Origin: Alphaproteobacteria bacterium
Lineage (GTDB): Bacteria; Pseudomonadota; Alphaproteobacteria; Paracaedibacterales; VGCI01
Assembly: GCA_019746225.1 (NCBI GenBank)
Contig: JAIESE010000032.1
Coordinates: 1-46,039 of the forward strand
Length of the DNA: 46,039 nucleotides
Direction of reading: 5' to 3'
Position 1 is the stretch's first letter. The number at the start of each line of letters is the position of its first letter. The notes below the pieces were generated by a model that made no database searches, was not told where the DNA came from, and saw only the letters and a list, made by a program, of their open reading frames with translations. This document shows, piece by piece, positions 16,382-24,906 of this stretch. The translations under genes were made by a program, and so were the position numbers.

Positions 16382-19300
16382 TTACGCGTTTTCTCTTGCA
16401 ATCGACGCCTGCCCCACCATCCAAAAGATCACGGGCGTGATCAATGTATCCAGAAGGGTGGATGAAATCAGTCCTCCAAAAATCACAACCGCAACCGGAT
16501 GCAAAATTTCTTTACCCGGTTGATCACCGCCCATCATGAGAGGAATAAGAGCAAAAGCTGCAACGAGGGCGGTCATGAGAACGGGCGTCAATCGCTCTAG
16601 GGATCCTCGAATGATCATGGGCAATCCAAAAGACTCTCCCTCGTGGAGCATGAGATGACGATAGTGGGAAATTTTTAAAATGCCGTTGCGCGTTGCGATA
16701 CCTGTCAATGTAATGAACCCGACGAGACTTGCAATAGATAACGTTTGATTAGTGAGCCAAACGGCCGCCACACTTCCAATCAAGGCCATGGGAACATTGG
16801 CCATAATGATGAGCGTTAAGGTGGCCGATTTGAAATGGCTGTAGAGCAACACAAAGATGCCCACTAAGGCAAAAATGGAAAGCAGCGCGATCAGCCTTGT
16901 TGCTGCTTGCTGACTTTCGAACTGTCCTTCAAATTTCAGGAAATATCCCTCAGGGAGCTTCAGTTGAGACACCTTTGTTTGAACGTCATGAGCAACCGAC
17001 CCCAAAGCGCGGCCTTTCGTGTTTGCCATGACAACGATACGCCGTTGTGTGTTGTCCCGATTGATCTGGTTTGGTCCGGTCCCTTCCTTAATGTCCGTTA
17101 CAAATTTCAAGGGTATTTTACCTGACGGACTATCGATGAGAATACGACCAATCTTCTCAGCATCCTTTCGATCTTCCTCGTTTAAGCGCACCACCAGATC
17201 ATGGCGCCTTGACCCTTCTAGGATTTGATTAATGACTTTACCGGACAACAAGGTTTCAATCGTTTCTCCCAGCTGATTCATGTTGATGCCATATTTGAGG
17301 GCCTCAATGCGCTTAGGGTGGATTTGAAGTTGAGGGATCAGCGTTTGTTGCTCAATCTGCAAGTCGGTAATACCGGGTATCGTCCTCATTGCATCTCTAA
17401 TGACGTCAGCTTGCTCCCTTAGCGTCTGGAGATTGTCACCAAACACTTTGACCGCAATTTCCGCCCGTATACCTGAGAGCAAATGATCGAGGCGGTGAGA
17501 GATCGGTTGGCCAATATTCACAGCAACATCTGAAAGGGTGGCCAGCCGCGTGCGTATATCATTCAAAATGACATCACGGTTTCTCTTAGACGAACTTAAA
17601 TCAACATCAATTTCAGAAGAATAGACACCTTCCGCATGCTCATCCAACTCCGCACGCCCACTGCGCCTCCCAACTGATTTTACCTCTGGCACCTCCAAAA
17701 TCAGCCGTTCCGCAATGGTGCCCACACGATTAGATTCACTCAAAGACATCCCCGGGGGCAATCTCAGGTTTATGGTAACCGACCCTTCATTAAAGGACGG
17801 CAAGAAAGATTTTCCAAGATAAGGAACAGAAGAAACCGCGACGAGAGTCAGAAACACCAACGCCAAAATAAGGGATTTGCCATGGCGGAAGGACCAGGTG
17901 AGAAACATTGTATCAAGGCGTTTCAAGTGCCGCACCAACCAACCATCTCCGTGGGTCATCACCTTGAGGTTCGGAAGGAGGTAGTAAGAAAGAACAGGGG
18001 TTAAAGTGACCGAAACCACGAGCGAGGCCAGTATCGAAATGACGTAAGCCACACCCAAAGGTGAAAAGAGACGACCCTCAATTCCACTCAAGGCAAAAAG
18101 CGGGAGAAAGACCAATATGACGGTGCCCGTTGCATAAACAATCGAACCCCTCACTTCCAATGACGCATCTCGAACCACTTTGATAATCCCCCTCGGGACA
18201 TTACTCAAGCGGTTTTCCCGCAAGCGCCTGAAAATATTTTCCACATCCACCACTGCATCATCAACCAACTCTCCTATGGCAATCGCAAGCCCCCCTAAAG
18301 TCATGGTGTTAATGGAAAGCCCAAACCATTTAAAGATGATGACGGTCATAAGGATGGATATGGGGATGGCCGTCAAACTAATGAAGGTGGTGCGAAGATT
18401 CATCAAGAATAGAAACAGAACAAGGACGACGAGCAAGGCCCCATATCGCAACGCCTCTTCCACATTATAAATGGAGTTTTCAATAAACGTGGATTGTTTA
18501 AAAAGCATCCTATCCGCCTGAATGCCTGGGGGAAGTTGTTTCTGAATTTCTTTAATATTCTTTTCGATTTCATGAGTCACCGTTACTGTATTGGCGCCAG
18601 GTTGTTTTTGAATCGACAAAATAACAGCGGGTTTGCCATCAACACTTGCATCCCCTCTTTTAAGAGCAGCCCCAAACTTTATGGTGCTCACCTCATGAAG
18701 GGTCAATGATTTGTCCTGAAGGTAATGTACAATTGTTTTTTGCAAATCCTCCAATTGAACGGAATTACCTAAGTACCGTACAAGCGCTTCTTTGCGAAAG
18801 CCTTCCAAATATCCACCTGTTGTGTTTTGTCCAAACCCATGGGCACTTTTTACAATGTCTTCTAAGGTCACATTGTAAAACCAGAGGCGGTTGATGTTGG
18901 GCAAAATTTGATACTGCTTCACTTCTCCTCCGATGGGGATCACTTGCGAGACACCTGAGATGCTTAAAAGCTGGGGGCGTATGACCCAATCCGAGATGTC
19001 TCGAAGCTCCATGGGGGAGACTTCTCCTTTAAGAGAGCTTATGCCGATCAGCATAATTTCCCCCATAATAGAAGTGACGGGCCCAAGAATCGGCTTAATG
19101 CCGGCGGGCAATTGGGACGTGGCCGTATCGAGACGTTCACTAACCACTTGGCGATTGCGATAGATTTCGGTTTCCCAGTCAAATTCCACGAAGACAATTG
19201 ATAAACCAATGCCTGAGGTTGAACGCACGCGGATGACGCCTGGCAAGCCATTCATCGCCGTTTCGATCGGGAAACTAACCAGTTGTTCGACTTCTTCGGG

Positions 19301-19471
19301 TGCGAGACCTGAGGCCTCCGTCATGATCGTCACGGTCGGGCGATTCAGATCCGGGAACACATCCACAGGTAGTTTGGGCACAAGAATGCTGCCATATATG
19401 ATGATGGCGAGATACGAAAATAGAATAAACCAACGGTATTTAAGGGAAAACTCAATGATCTTAGTGAACAT
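16382..19471 (-). CDS. Heavy-metal efflux RND permease (CusA/CzcA family)
   Basis: 1029 residues, the usual size of the inner-membrane pump in tripartite metal export. It has the first helix near the N-terminus (FILFSYLAIIIYG), the porter-domain start LPVDVFPDLNRPTVTIMTEA, the proton-relay helix segment IAIGELVDDAVVDVENIFRR (acidic residues present), and the second pore half with GFITLTGIATRNGI. The start overlaps the adaptor gene by 11 bases, so the two are translated together. No outer-membrane channel gene is adjacent; one must be encoded elsewhere. The metal is not deducible with certainty; copper/silver or cobalt/zinc/cadmium are the family options. Confidence 0.9.
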   Translation of the reverse strand: MFTKIIEFSLKYRWFILFSYLAIIIYGSILVPKLPVDVFPDLNRPTVTIMTEASGLAPEEVEQLVSFPIETAMNGLPGVIRVRSTSGIGLSIVFVEFDWETEIYRNRQVVSERLDTATSQLPAGIKPILGPVTSIMGEIMLIGISSLKGEVSPMELRDISDWVIRPQLLSISGVSQVIPIGGEVKQYQILPNINRLWFYNVTLEDIVKSAHGFGQNTTGGYLEGFRKEALVRYLGNSVQLEDLQKTIVHYLQDKSLTLHEVSTIKFGAALKRGDASVDGKPAVILSIQKQPGANTVTVTHEIEKNIKEIQKQLPPGIQADRMLFKQSTFIENSIYNVEEALRYGALLVVLVLFLFLMNLRTTFISLTAIPISILMTVIIFKWFGLSINTMTLGGLAIAIGELVDDAVVDVENIFRRLRENRLSNVPRGIIKVVRDASLEVRGSIVYATGTVILVFLPLFALSGIEGRLFSPLGVAYVISILASLVVSVTLTPVLSYYLLPNLKVMTHGDGWLVRHLKRLDTMFLTWSFRHGKSLILALVFLTLVAVSSVPYLGKSFLPSFNEGSVTINLRLPPGMSLSESNRVGTIAERLILEVPEVKSVGRRSGRAELDEHAEGVYSSEIDVDLSSSKRNRDVILNDIRTRLATLSDVAVNIGQPISHRLDHLLSGIRAEIAVKVFGDNLQTLREQADVIRDAMRTIPGITDLQIEQQTLIPQLQIHPKRIEALKYGINMNQLGETIETLLSGKVINQILEGSRRHDLVVRLNEEDRKDAEKIGRILIDSPSGKIPLKFVTDIKEGTGPNQINRDNTQRRIVVMANTKGRALGSVAHDVQTKVSQLKLPEGYFLKFEGQFESQQAATRLIALLSIFALVGIFVLLYSHFKSATLTLIIMANVPMALIGSVAAVWLTNQTLSIASLVGFITLTGIATRNGILKISHYRHLMLHEGESFGLPMIIRGSLERLTPVLMTALVAAFALIPLMMGGDQPGKEILHPVAVVIFGGLISSTLLDTLITPVIFWMVGQASIARENA

Positions 19472-20627
19472 GGTGTTCCTCTTCCCCCGATTTTACTAAT
19501 TTAGACAGAGAAGAAATATCAGAGATCACGCGATCTCCTTCTTTCAGACCGGAAATAATTTCAACAGACTGATCAAAAAAGAGCCCGACCTCAACCTGTT
19601 GAGACTTGACAAGCTCAGGGCCTGAAAGAACAAAAACCGTATAGGACTTGCCCACTTTGTAGAGTGATTTTTGAGGAACAACGATGCGGTGATGCGTATC
19701 TTTGGTTGTTAAAAAGACATCAACCAGCATGCCGATAATAAGCTCGGACGATGCTTCTGCTATGGAGAATAGGATATGTTGCGCATAATCCCTTTCTCCT
19801 AGACGCGGGCTCGTTCCGATAAGCTTCAAGTCGTAAAACTTCTCACTGTTTTCGGAAGACCGTAAACGGGCGGATAGAATTTGCGCTGTTTTAAAATACT
19901 CAAAAGTATACGCCTCGATCCTGAAATATTCTGGGTTGATCACTTCCATGACAGTCTCGTTGGGCTGGAGAATTTGCCCGGGGAGCACATGATTATCGCC
20001 GATGATTCCATCAATCGGGGAGCGAAGGAGTTCTCGTCCACGACCTGTGGAGAGAAGTTGCTCTTTTTGTTTTTCCGAACGATCTAACTCTGTTTTTTTG
20101 TTCTCAAGTTCTTTGCGCGGTGAAAACTCCCCCAATTTGGTCAAACGTTCAATGTCACGGTGCAGAATAGATATCTCTCCCTCAACACGAAAGAGTTCCG
20201 ATCTTTTGTCCGTGATATCAATGACGGACAAGAGCGGCTCAACAACTGCCAGAACTTGATTTGCCTCCACTTTTTCTCCTGTGGTGGGAATGGGGAAGCG
20301 TTCATCAACAAGAACACGCGCCAACTGGGGCACATGGATTTGCGCATACCCCCGCGGGCTTGCCACAATCTTTGCTGGAATAATCACCGTTTTTGGGCGC
20401 TCAACGGTTTTGGCAACAATCGTCAGCAAGCCGTTCTTAAATTGATTGCCCTTTGGAACATAGAGCCGTTGAAGTAAGGATATATCAGAAGATGATTTTT
20501 GAACGGTCTCTTTCGATGACGCAAGGGGCTGATCTCCATGAGGTTCATCGCCATGACAATGAGCGGGCATGCCACAGATGACGCTAAAGAGAAAACCAAA
20601 TAAATAATGTCTATATTCCTTAAACAT
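19461..20627 (-). CDS. RND efflux periplasmic adaptor (membrane-fusion protein)
   Basis: About 388 residues. The ATG at 20627 is placed well behind AAGGAG (5 bases); a GTG at 20633 is also in frame but touches the ribosome site. Signal peptide, then a His-rich stretch (CHGDEPHGDQ), a biotinyl-lipoyl-like hairpin (YAQIHVPQLARVLVDERFPI, SPIDGIIGDNHVLPGQIL) and a coiled-coil hairpin (~150-190). The C-terminus ends EEEHHVH, a likely metal-binding tail. It links the RND pump to an outer-membrane channel. It is the middle gene of the operon, with His-rich ends matching its neighbour upstream. Confidence 0.88.
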   Translation of the reverse strand: MFKEYRHYLFGFLFSVICGMPAHCHGDEPHGDQPLASSKETVQKSSSDISLLQRLYVPKGNQFKNGLLTIVAKTVERPKTVIIPAKIVASPRGYAQIHVPQLARVLVDERFPIPTTGEKVEANQVLAVVEPLLSVIDITDKRSELFRVEGEISILHRDIERLTKLGEFSPRKELENKKTELDRSEKQKEQLLSTGRGRELLRSPIDGIIGDNHVLPGQILQPNETVMEVINPEYFRIEAYTFEYFKTAQILSARLRSSENSEKFYDLKLIGTSPRLGERDYAQHILFSIAEASSELIIGMLVDVFLTTKDTHHRIVVPQKSLYKVGKSYTVFVLSGPELVKSQQVEVGLFFDQSVEIISGLKEGDRVISDISSLSKLVKSGEEEHHVH

Positions 20628-20636
20628 CCGCACTCC

Positions 20637-21074
20637 TTAAGATGCACAGTTCCCAATAGCTTTGGGCCATTGTGGTATGATGAGACTCAAGGTTTCGCTC
20701 ATTTTAGGTGCAGCAATTTTCAGCTCTAAGGTCACTTTCTTGCCCTCACTTACCTTAAGGGACAGAACATAGACTCCCGGAGACTTTGACGCTTCAGCCT
20801 TACTTTTCAGGGTAATATCTCCTGTCACAGCAACATCAACATCAGCGCCCTCGAGGGGTTGGTTGGTTTGGCTGTCAGAGATGTAGAGATTAATTTTATC
20901 TGCCTCACACCGTTCCATAACGACCTCAAATAGACGGCCCAATGTCGATGGATGCTCTGATGAGGGAGAGGGTTTTGACATAAGCGCAGGCTCACTGCCA
21001 TGATCATGTCCCGCATGGGCAACTACAGATGGCGCTAATGCACCCAAGATTAAGGTCATGCATAAGATTCTCAC
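20637..21074 (-). CDS. Exported His-rich accessory protein of the metal-efflux operon
   Basis: About 145 residues. A GTG at 21074 has GGAG nine bases before it; a TTG at 21080 is also in frame. The signal peptide (RILCMTLILGALAPSVVAH) is followed at once by HAGHDHG, a probable metal-binding site at the mature N-terminus. The rest forms a beta-sandwich-like domain (INLYISDSQTNQPLEGADVD, SPGVYVLSLKVSEGKKVTLE), similar in character to FixH/YtkA or carboxypeptidase-regulatory folds. First gene of the operon, ten bases before the adaptor. Inferred role: periplasmic metal binding or delivery to the adaptor. Confidence 0.7.
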   Translation of the reverse strand: MRILCMTLILGALAPSVVAHAGHDHGSEPALMSKPSPSSEHPSTLGRLFEVVMERCEADKINLYISDSQTNQPLEGADVDVAVTGDITLKSKAEASKSPGVYVLSLKVSEGKKVTLELKIAAPKMSETLSLIIPQWPKAIGNCAS

Positions 21075-21196
21075 TGTCAAACACTCCGAAATGGATTCTG
21101 CCTACAATACCATCTTCTATTTATTCCCTTAACAATTGATTAATTATCTGTGAGGTTAGGAGAGGTTTTTGTGCCGTTTTGGGTGGGAGTTAATAA

Positions 21197-22381
21197 TCAG
21201 CAATTCATCCCGGCCGCAAAGCCGGAGGACCAGGCCCATTGAAAGTTGTAGCCGCCGAGCCAGCCGGTGACATCAACCACTTCACCAATGAAATAGAGGC
21301 CGGGAACCTTTCGACATTCCATTGTTTTTGAGGACAGCTCATTGGTATCCACGCCGCCGGCGGTTACTTCCGCTTTTTGATACCCCTCACTGCCGGCAAC
21401 CCTCACCTTAAACTGATGGATCTGATCCGCAATTCCCATCAGGCTTTCCTTTTTGAGATCGGTAATGCTTCTTTGATACTCTGGCATTGCAAGGCTTTCA
21501 ACCAGACGTTTCGTCAGGTGGGACTTTAGAAAGTTTGCTGGCGTTTGTTTGTTGTTTTTATGAACTGTAAATTCTCGGGCCAAATCATAGTCAGGCAGCA
21601 AATTTATTATGATTTCTTCGCCCAGAAATGTTTCGAGATAAGAGGAGATCTGCAAGATCGCCGGACCGCTCACGCCTTTATGGGTAAATAAAATGTTTTC
21701 TCGGAACGTCGTATTTTTATAACGAACTAAGGAGTCATTCGACACCCCACTGAGGGCCGTGAAGAAGGGCTTGTCTCGATCAGATACGATCAAAGGAACC
21801 AGAGCCGGACGCATGGGGATAATGTTCAGCCCAAATTTTGTTGCCACGCGATAGCCAAAATCACTGGCCCCGATTTTGGGAATGGACAAACCACCGCTTG
21901 CGATGATCAACGTCTCACTTTGGAACAGCTCTGTATCAGTCCCCACCTCAAAACGATCTTTCTTCGACACTTTGCGTACATGGCAATTCGTCTTAATTTG
22001 AACATGGCTTTTGTGACACAGATCCAGAAGCATCTTAATGATTTGCGTAGCGGAGCCGTCACAAAACAGTTGACCCAGCGTCTTTTCATGGTAGCTAATG
22101 CCATAGGATTCAATGAGTTTGATAAAATCGTGTTGCGTAAAACCTGCCAACGCAGACTTCATGAAGTGAAGATTTTGGGAGATAAAGTTTTGAGGAGAGG
22201 TGTGCAGGTTTGTAAAATTACAACGACCCCCGCCCGAAATTCTTATCTTTTCTCCAATCTTATCCGTGTGCTCGATCAGAAGAACCTTCCGCCCCCGAAT
22301 CCCTGCCTGAACAGCCGCCATCAGGCCCGCCGCCCCTGCCCCGATAATCACCACATCATATTTTGAGGTCGTCTTTGTCAT
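21197..22381 (-). CDS. FAD-dependent oxidoreductase of the HI0933/YhiN family
   Basis: 394 residues, the usual length. The N-terminal dinucleotide-binding motif is DVVIIGAGAAGLMAAVQAG, followed by the family signature GEKIRISGGGRCNFTN. The C-terminal part has GLYFIGEVVDVTGWLGGYN and FQWAWSSGFAAG, which close the FAD site. These flavoproteins occur widely; their substrate is not settled. The start is nine bases behind the J-domain gene stop, so it is the third gene of a trmN6-like/J-domain/yhiN run. Confidence 0.9.
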   Translation of the reverse strand: MTKTTSKYDVVIIGAGAAGLMAAVQAGIRGRKVLLIEHTDKIGEKIRISGGGRCNFTNLHTSPQNFISQNLHFMKSALAGFTQHDFIKLIESYGISYHEKTLGQLFCDGSATQIIKMLLDLCHKSHVQIKTNCHVRKVSKKDRFEVGTDTELFQSETLIIASGGLSIPKIGASDFGYRVATKFGLNIIPMRPALVPLIVSDRDKPFFTALSGVSNDSLVRYKNTTFRENILFTHKGVSGPAILQISSYLETFLGEEIIINLLPDYDLAREFTVHKNNKQTPANFLKSHLTKRLVESLAMPEYQRSITDLKKESLMGIADQIHQFKVRVAGSEGYQKAEVTAGGVDTNELSSKTMECRKVPGLYFIGEVVDVTGWLGGYNFQWAWSSGFAAGMNC

Positions 22382-22390
22382 GAATTCTGC

Positions 22391-22990
22391 CTAGGTGACA
22401 TTTTTCAAAATCCCATAGGCTTCGTTGATCTTCTTCACGGTCTCCTCTGCTTCCAAACTACCTGCATTAGCGTCCGGGTGATGCTGCTTAACCAGCTCAC
22501 GGTATTTTTTCTTCAGCTCCGTCTTTGAAAAAGGGAAAGACATCTCAAAAAGAGTTAGGGCCTTCCCTTCCGGCGAATGCGCCGGGAACCTGTCTTGTGA
22601 ACTCAAATGGGAAGATGAAAAACCATCACTAAACAAATCAAAAGGGTCCTGCAAGGAGGGGCGGAATGCAGGTCGAGCTTTATCTCCCTTTTCTCCGAGA
22701 GGCCAGGAGGGCCGTTGCCAGGTTGTATCTGCGCGACGCTCCTGTTCAATTTCTGTCTCTGACATGTTGCTGTAATAATTCCATTTTGCGTTATAATCGC
22801 GAATGTGAATCAAACAAAACCAATACCAATCATCAACCCCCGCTTCAATATGATAGCGCGACTTTGGCGCGCGATAGAGTCCCTCATCCGTGCAGCCCTC
22901 CTGAGCACAAGGTTGGCCTCCCAAACTCTTTTCATAGGTCGTCTTGTTGTTGGGAGCTGGGTCAAACCATTGTGAGAATTTTCGAAACAT
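22391..22990 (-). CDS. J-domain protein (C-terminal DnaJ domain)
   Basis: 199 residues. The N-terminal half is the conserved alphaproteobacterial part with CAQEGCTDEGLYRAPKSR, WYWFCLIHIRDYNAKWNYY and WQRPSWPLG. The C-terminal 60 residues are a J domain (ALTLFEMSFPFSKTELKKKY, HHPDAN with the HPD motif, INEAYGIL). It should stimulate an Hsp70 (DnaK); the N-terminal Cys/Trp part may bind clients or metal. It lies between the methyltransferase and the YhiN-like gene with gaps of nine bases on each side, so the three form one operon. Confidence 0.9.
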   Translation of the reverse strand: MFRKFSQWFDPAPNNKTTYEKSLGGQPCAQEGCTDEGLYRAPKSRYHIEAGVDDWYWFCLIHIRDYNAKWNYYSNMSETEIEQERRADTTWQRPSWPLGEKGDKARPAFRPSLQDPFDLFSDGFSSSHLSSQDRFPAHSPEGKALTLFEMSFPFSKTELKKKYRELVKQHHPDANAGSLEAEETVKKINEAYGILKNVT

Positions 22991-22999
22991 GACGGCTCT

Positions 23000-23812
23000 T
23001 TATAAAATGAGAGGGGCCGCATCGCGCAAGATCGCTTCTGCTTGGGGGGTGAATTTACCATCTGGGCCATGAAGAAGGAGCCCCGCCGCAAGACGCGTGG
23101 GGCCATTGGAATTCTTACATCCTCGGATCAACACCCGCTTGGCCGGCTTATCTTTTCCAGGCCATAGAGGAAAAATGACAATATCCCCCATCTTTCCAGC
23201 AAAATAGCTCAAGATCATATCCAGGCGATCCGCCCGATGGATAAATGTAACCGTTCCCTTAGGGCGAACCATCAACAACGCGAAGCGGATCCAATGTTCG
23301 AGAGATGCTTCCCCTTCCCCATGGGATTGAGCCTTGTTGAACGTTGGGGACGGCGTGTGGTCAGAGGCCTCAAGATACGGAGGGTTTGCCATAACATGAG
23401 CAAACGTGCCAGCTGCAAGACGGGGAGGCGGGCGCAAAAGGTCGCCGGCCAAAATTTCGACACGATCCCGCATCGCGTTTAAAGCGATATTATCGAAGGC
23501 TAAACGAACGGCCTCCCGTTGTGTCTCCAATCCCGTAATGCGACAGGAAGGCACTCGAGCTGCCAGACACAAGGCTGCCGCTCCAACACCTGACCCAATA
23601 TCTAAAACGGTCGTGTCGGGCTCCGGTTGCAAAGAGGCCGCTAAAAAGATGGGATCAATCGCCACGCGATATCCATCCACAGGCTGGCGAATTTGAACCC
23701 GGCCTCCTAATAAGTAATCTTGTGTTACAGCATTTTGCACCGTTTTGTTGTGCCTCCTTGGATTTTTTTGAACAATACTTTCAATAGTTGAGAATATAGC
23801 GTCATTTTTCAC
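23000..23812 (-). CDS. tRNA1(Val) m6A37 methyltransferase-like (TrmN6 family)
   Basis: 270 residues. Class-I SAM methyltransferase: motif I VLDIGSGVGAAALCLA, acidic loop GLETQ, and the N6-adenine signature NPPY in HVMANPPYLEA. The opening DYLLGGRVQIRQPVDGYRV is typical of the alphaproteobacterial TrmN6-like protein. An AGGA site precedes the ATG. It is divergent from the polyprenyl synthase gene, the usual alphaproteobacterial neighbourhood. The target (A37 of tRNA-Val) is inferred from family only. Confidence 0.85.
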   Translation of the reverse strand: MKNDAIFSTIESIVQKNPRRHNKTVQNAVTQDYLLGGRVQIRQPVDGYRVAIDPIFLAASLQPEPDTTVLDIGSGVGAAALCLAARVPSCRITGLETQREAVRLAFDNIALNAMRDRVEILAGDLLRPPPRLAAGTFAHVMANPPYLEASDHTPSPTFNKAQSHGEGEASLEHWIRFALLMVRPKGTVTFIHRADRLDMILSYFAGKMGDIVIFPLWPGKDKPAKRVLIRGCKNSNGPTRLAAGLLLHGPDGKFTPQAEAILRDAAPLIL

Positions 23813-23879
23813 TATATCCTAACCCTTTTACAGGCTAGATTGAAGGAAAGATTACCAAATGGATGGATTTTAGAACCAA

Positions 23880-24884
23880 ATGACCTCTGTTGCTTGTGAA
23901 AGAAGGGAAAATGACCCCCTATCAGACCTGAAAGTCCTTCTGCAAAAGGACTTAAATGAGGTTGATCAAATAATTGACCGTAACTTGGAGAGTTCTGTTT
24001 CCCTCATTCCAACCATTGGCCGCCACCTCATCTATGCGGGCGGCAAGCGCTTGCGCCCCCTTCTGACGGTCGCCTGTTATCGCTTATTTGAAACCGTCGG
24101 TGATGGGGCGATTGGTTTAGCTGCAGCTGTTGAGTTCATTCACACGGCAACACTCCTTCATGATGATGTCATTGATGAGTCTAAATTGCGCCGGGGTCTT
24201 CCAACTGCCAACGATGTCTGGGGAAATCAGGCAAGCGTCCTTGTGGGAGACTTCTTGTTTGCGCGCGCCTTTCAGCTCATGATTCTATCCAACAACCCGG
24301 AAGTTTTGAAAATACTCGCATCAGCTGCGGCGACCATTTCAGAAGGTGAAATCCTTCAGCTTTCCCTCTGCCACACCTTAGACGTCAAAGTTGAGGATTC
24401 TTTGAGAATTATCGAGGCCAAAACCGCTACATTATTTGCCGCTGCCTGCCAGGTTGGCACACTCATGGCTGGCCATTTTTCCCATGCTCCGGCTTTGCAT
24501 GCCTATGGACTTAACCTTGGTATGGCCTTTCAAATTGTAGATGATATTCTTGACTACTGTGCGTGCGGTCCCCAACTGGGCAAAGACGTTGGGGATGATT
24601 TTCGCGAAGGGAAAATTACCCTCCCTCTCATTCTGGCTTATCCCGACTGTGATCATGAGGAGAAAGAGTTTTTAAGAAGAACGCTGATCGATCATGATCA
24701 AACGCCCGATGACCTATCCGTAGCCCTCGAAATTCTTGAGAAGCGCAATGGCCTTACAAAAGCTTATAATCTTGCCGCTACCTATGGGGAGCGCGCCCTC
24801 AACGTTCTGGAAAGCATTCCTTCCCATCCCATCAAGGATCTACTAGTCGACCTCGTGGATCACTGCTTACAACGGAAGTCTTGA
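23880..24884 (+). CDS. ispB: Polyprenyl diphosphate synthase (octaprenyl type)
   Basis: 334 residues. Both Asp-rich motifs of trans-prenyltransferases are present: LLHDDVIDES near residue 97 and QIVDDILDY near residue 219, plus GGKRLRPLL near residue 57. It makes the long isoprenoid tail of ubiquinone by adding isopentenyl units. The product length cannot be read from sequence with certainty. It is transcribed on its own against its neighbours and ends 23 bases from the convergent MscS gene. Confidence 0.9.
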   Translation: MTSVACERRENDPLSDLKVLLQKDLNEVDQIIDRNLESSVSLIPTIGRHLIYAGGKRLRPLLTVACYRLFETVGDGAIGLAAAVEFIHTATLLHDDVIDESKLRRGLPTANDVWGNQASVLVGDFLFARAFQLMILSNNPEVLKILASAAATISEGEILQLSLCHTLDVKVEDSLRIIEAKTATLFAAACQVGTLMAGHFSHAPALHAYGLNLGMAFQIVDDILDYCACGPQLGKDVGDDFREGKITLPLILAYPDCDHEEKEFLRRTLIDHDQTPDDLSVALEILEKRNGLTKAYNLAATYGERALNVLESIPSHPIKDLLVDLVDHCLQRKS

Positions 24885-24906
24885 ATGAATAAGGAAGTTA
24901 ATTCCC

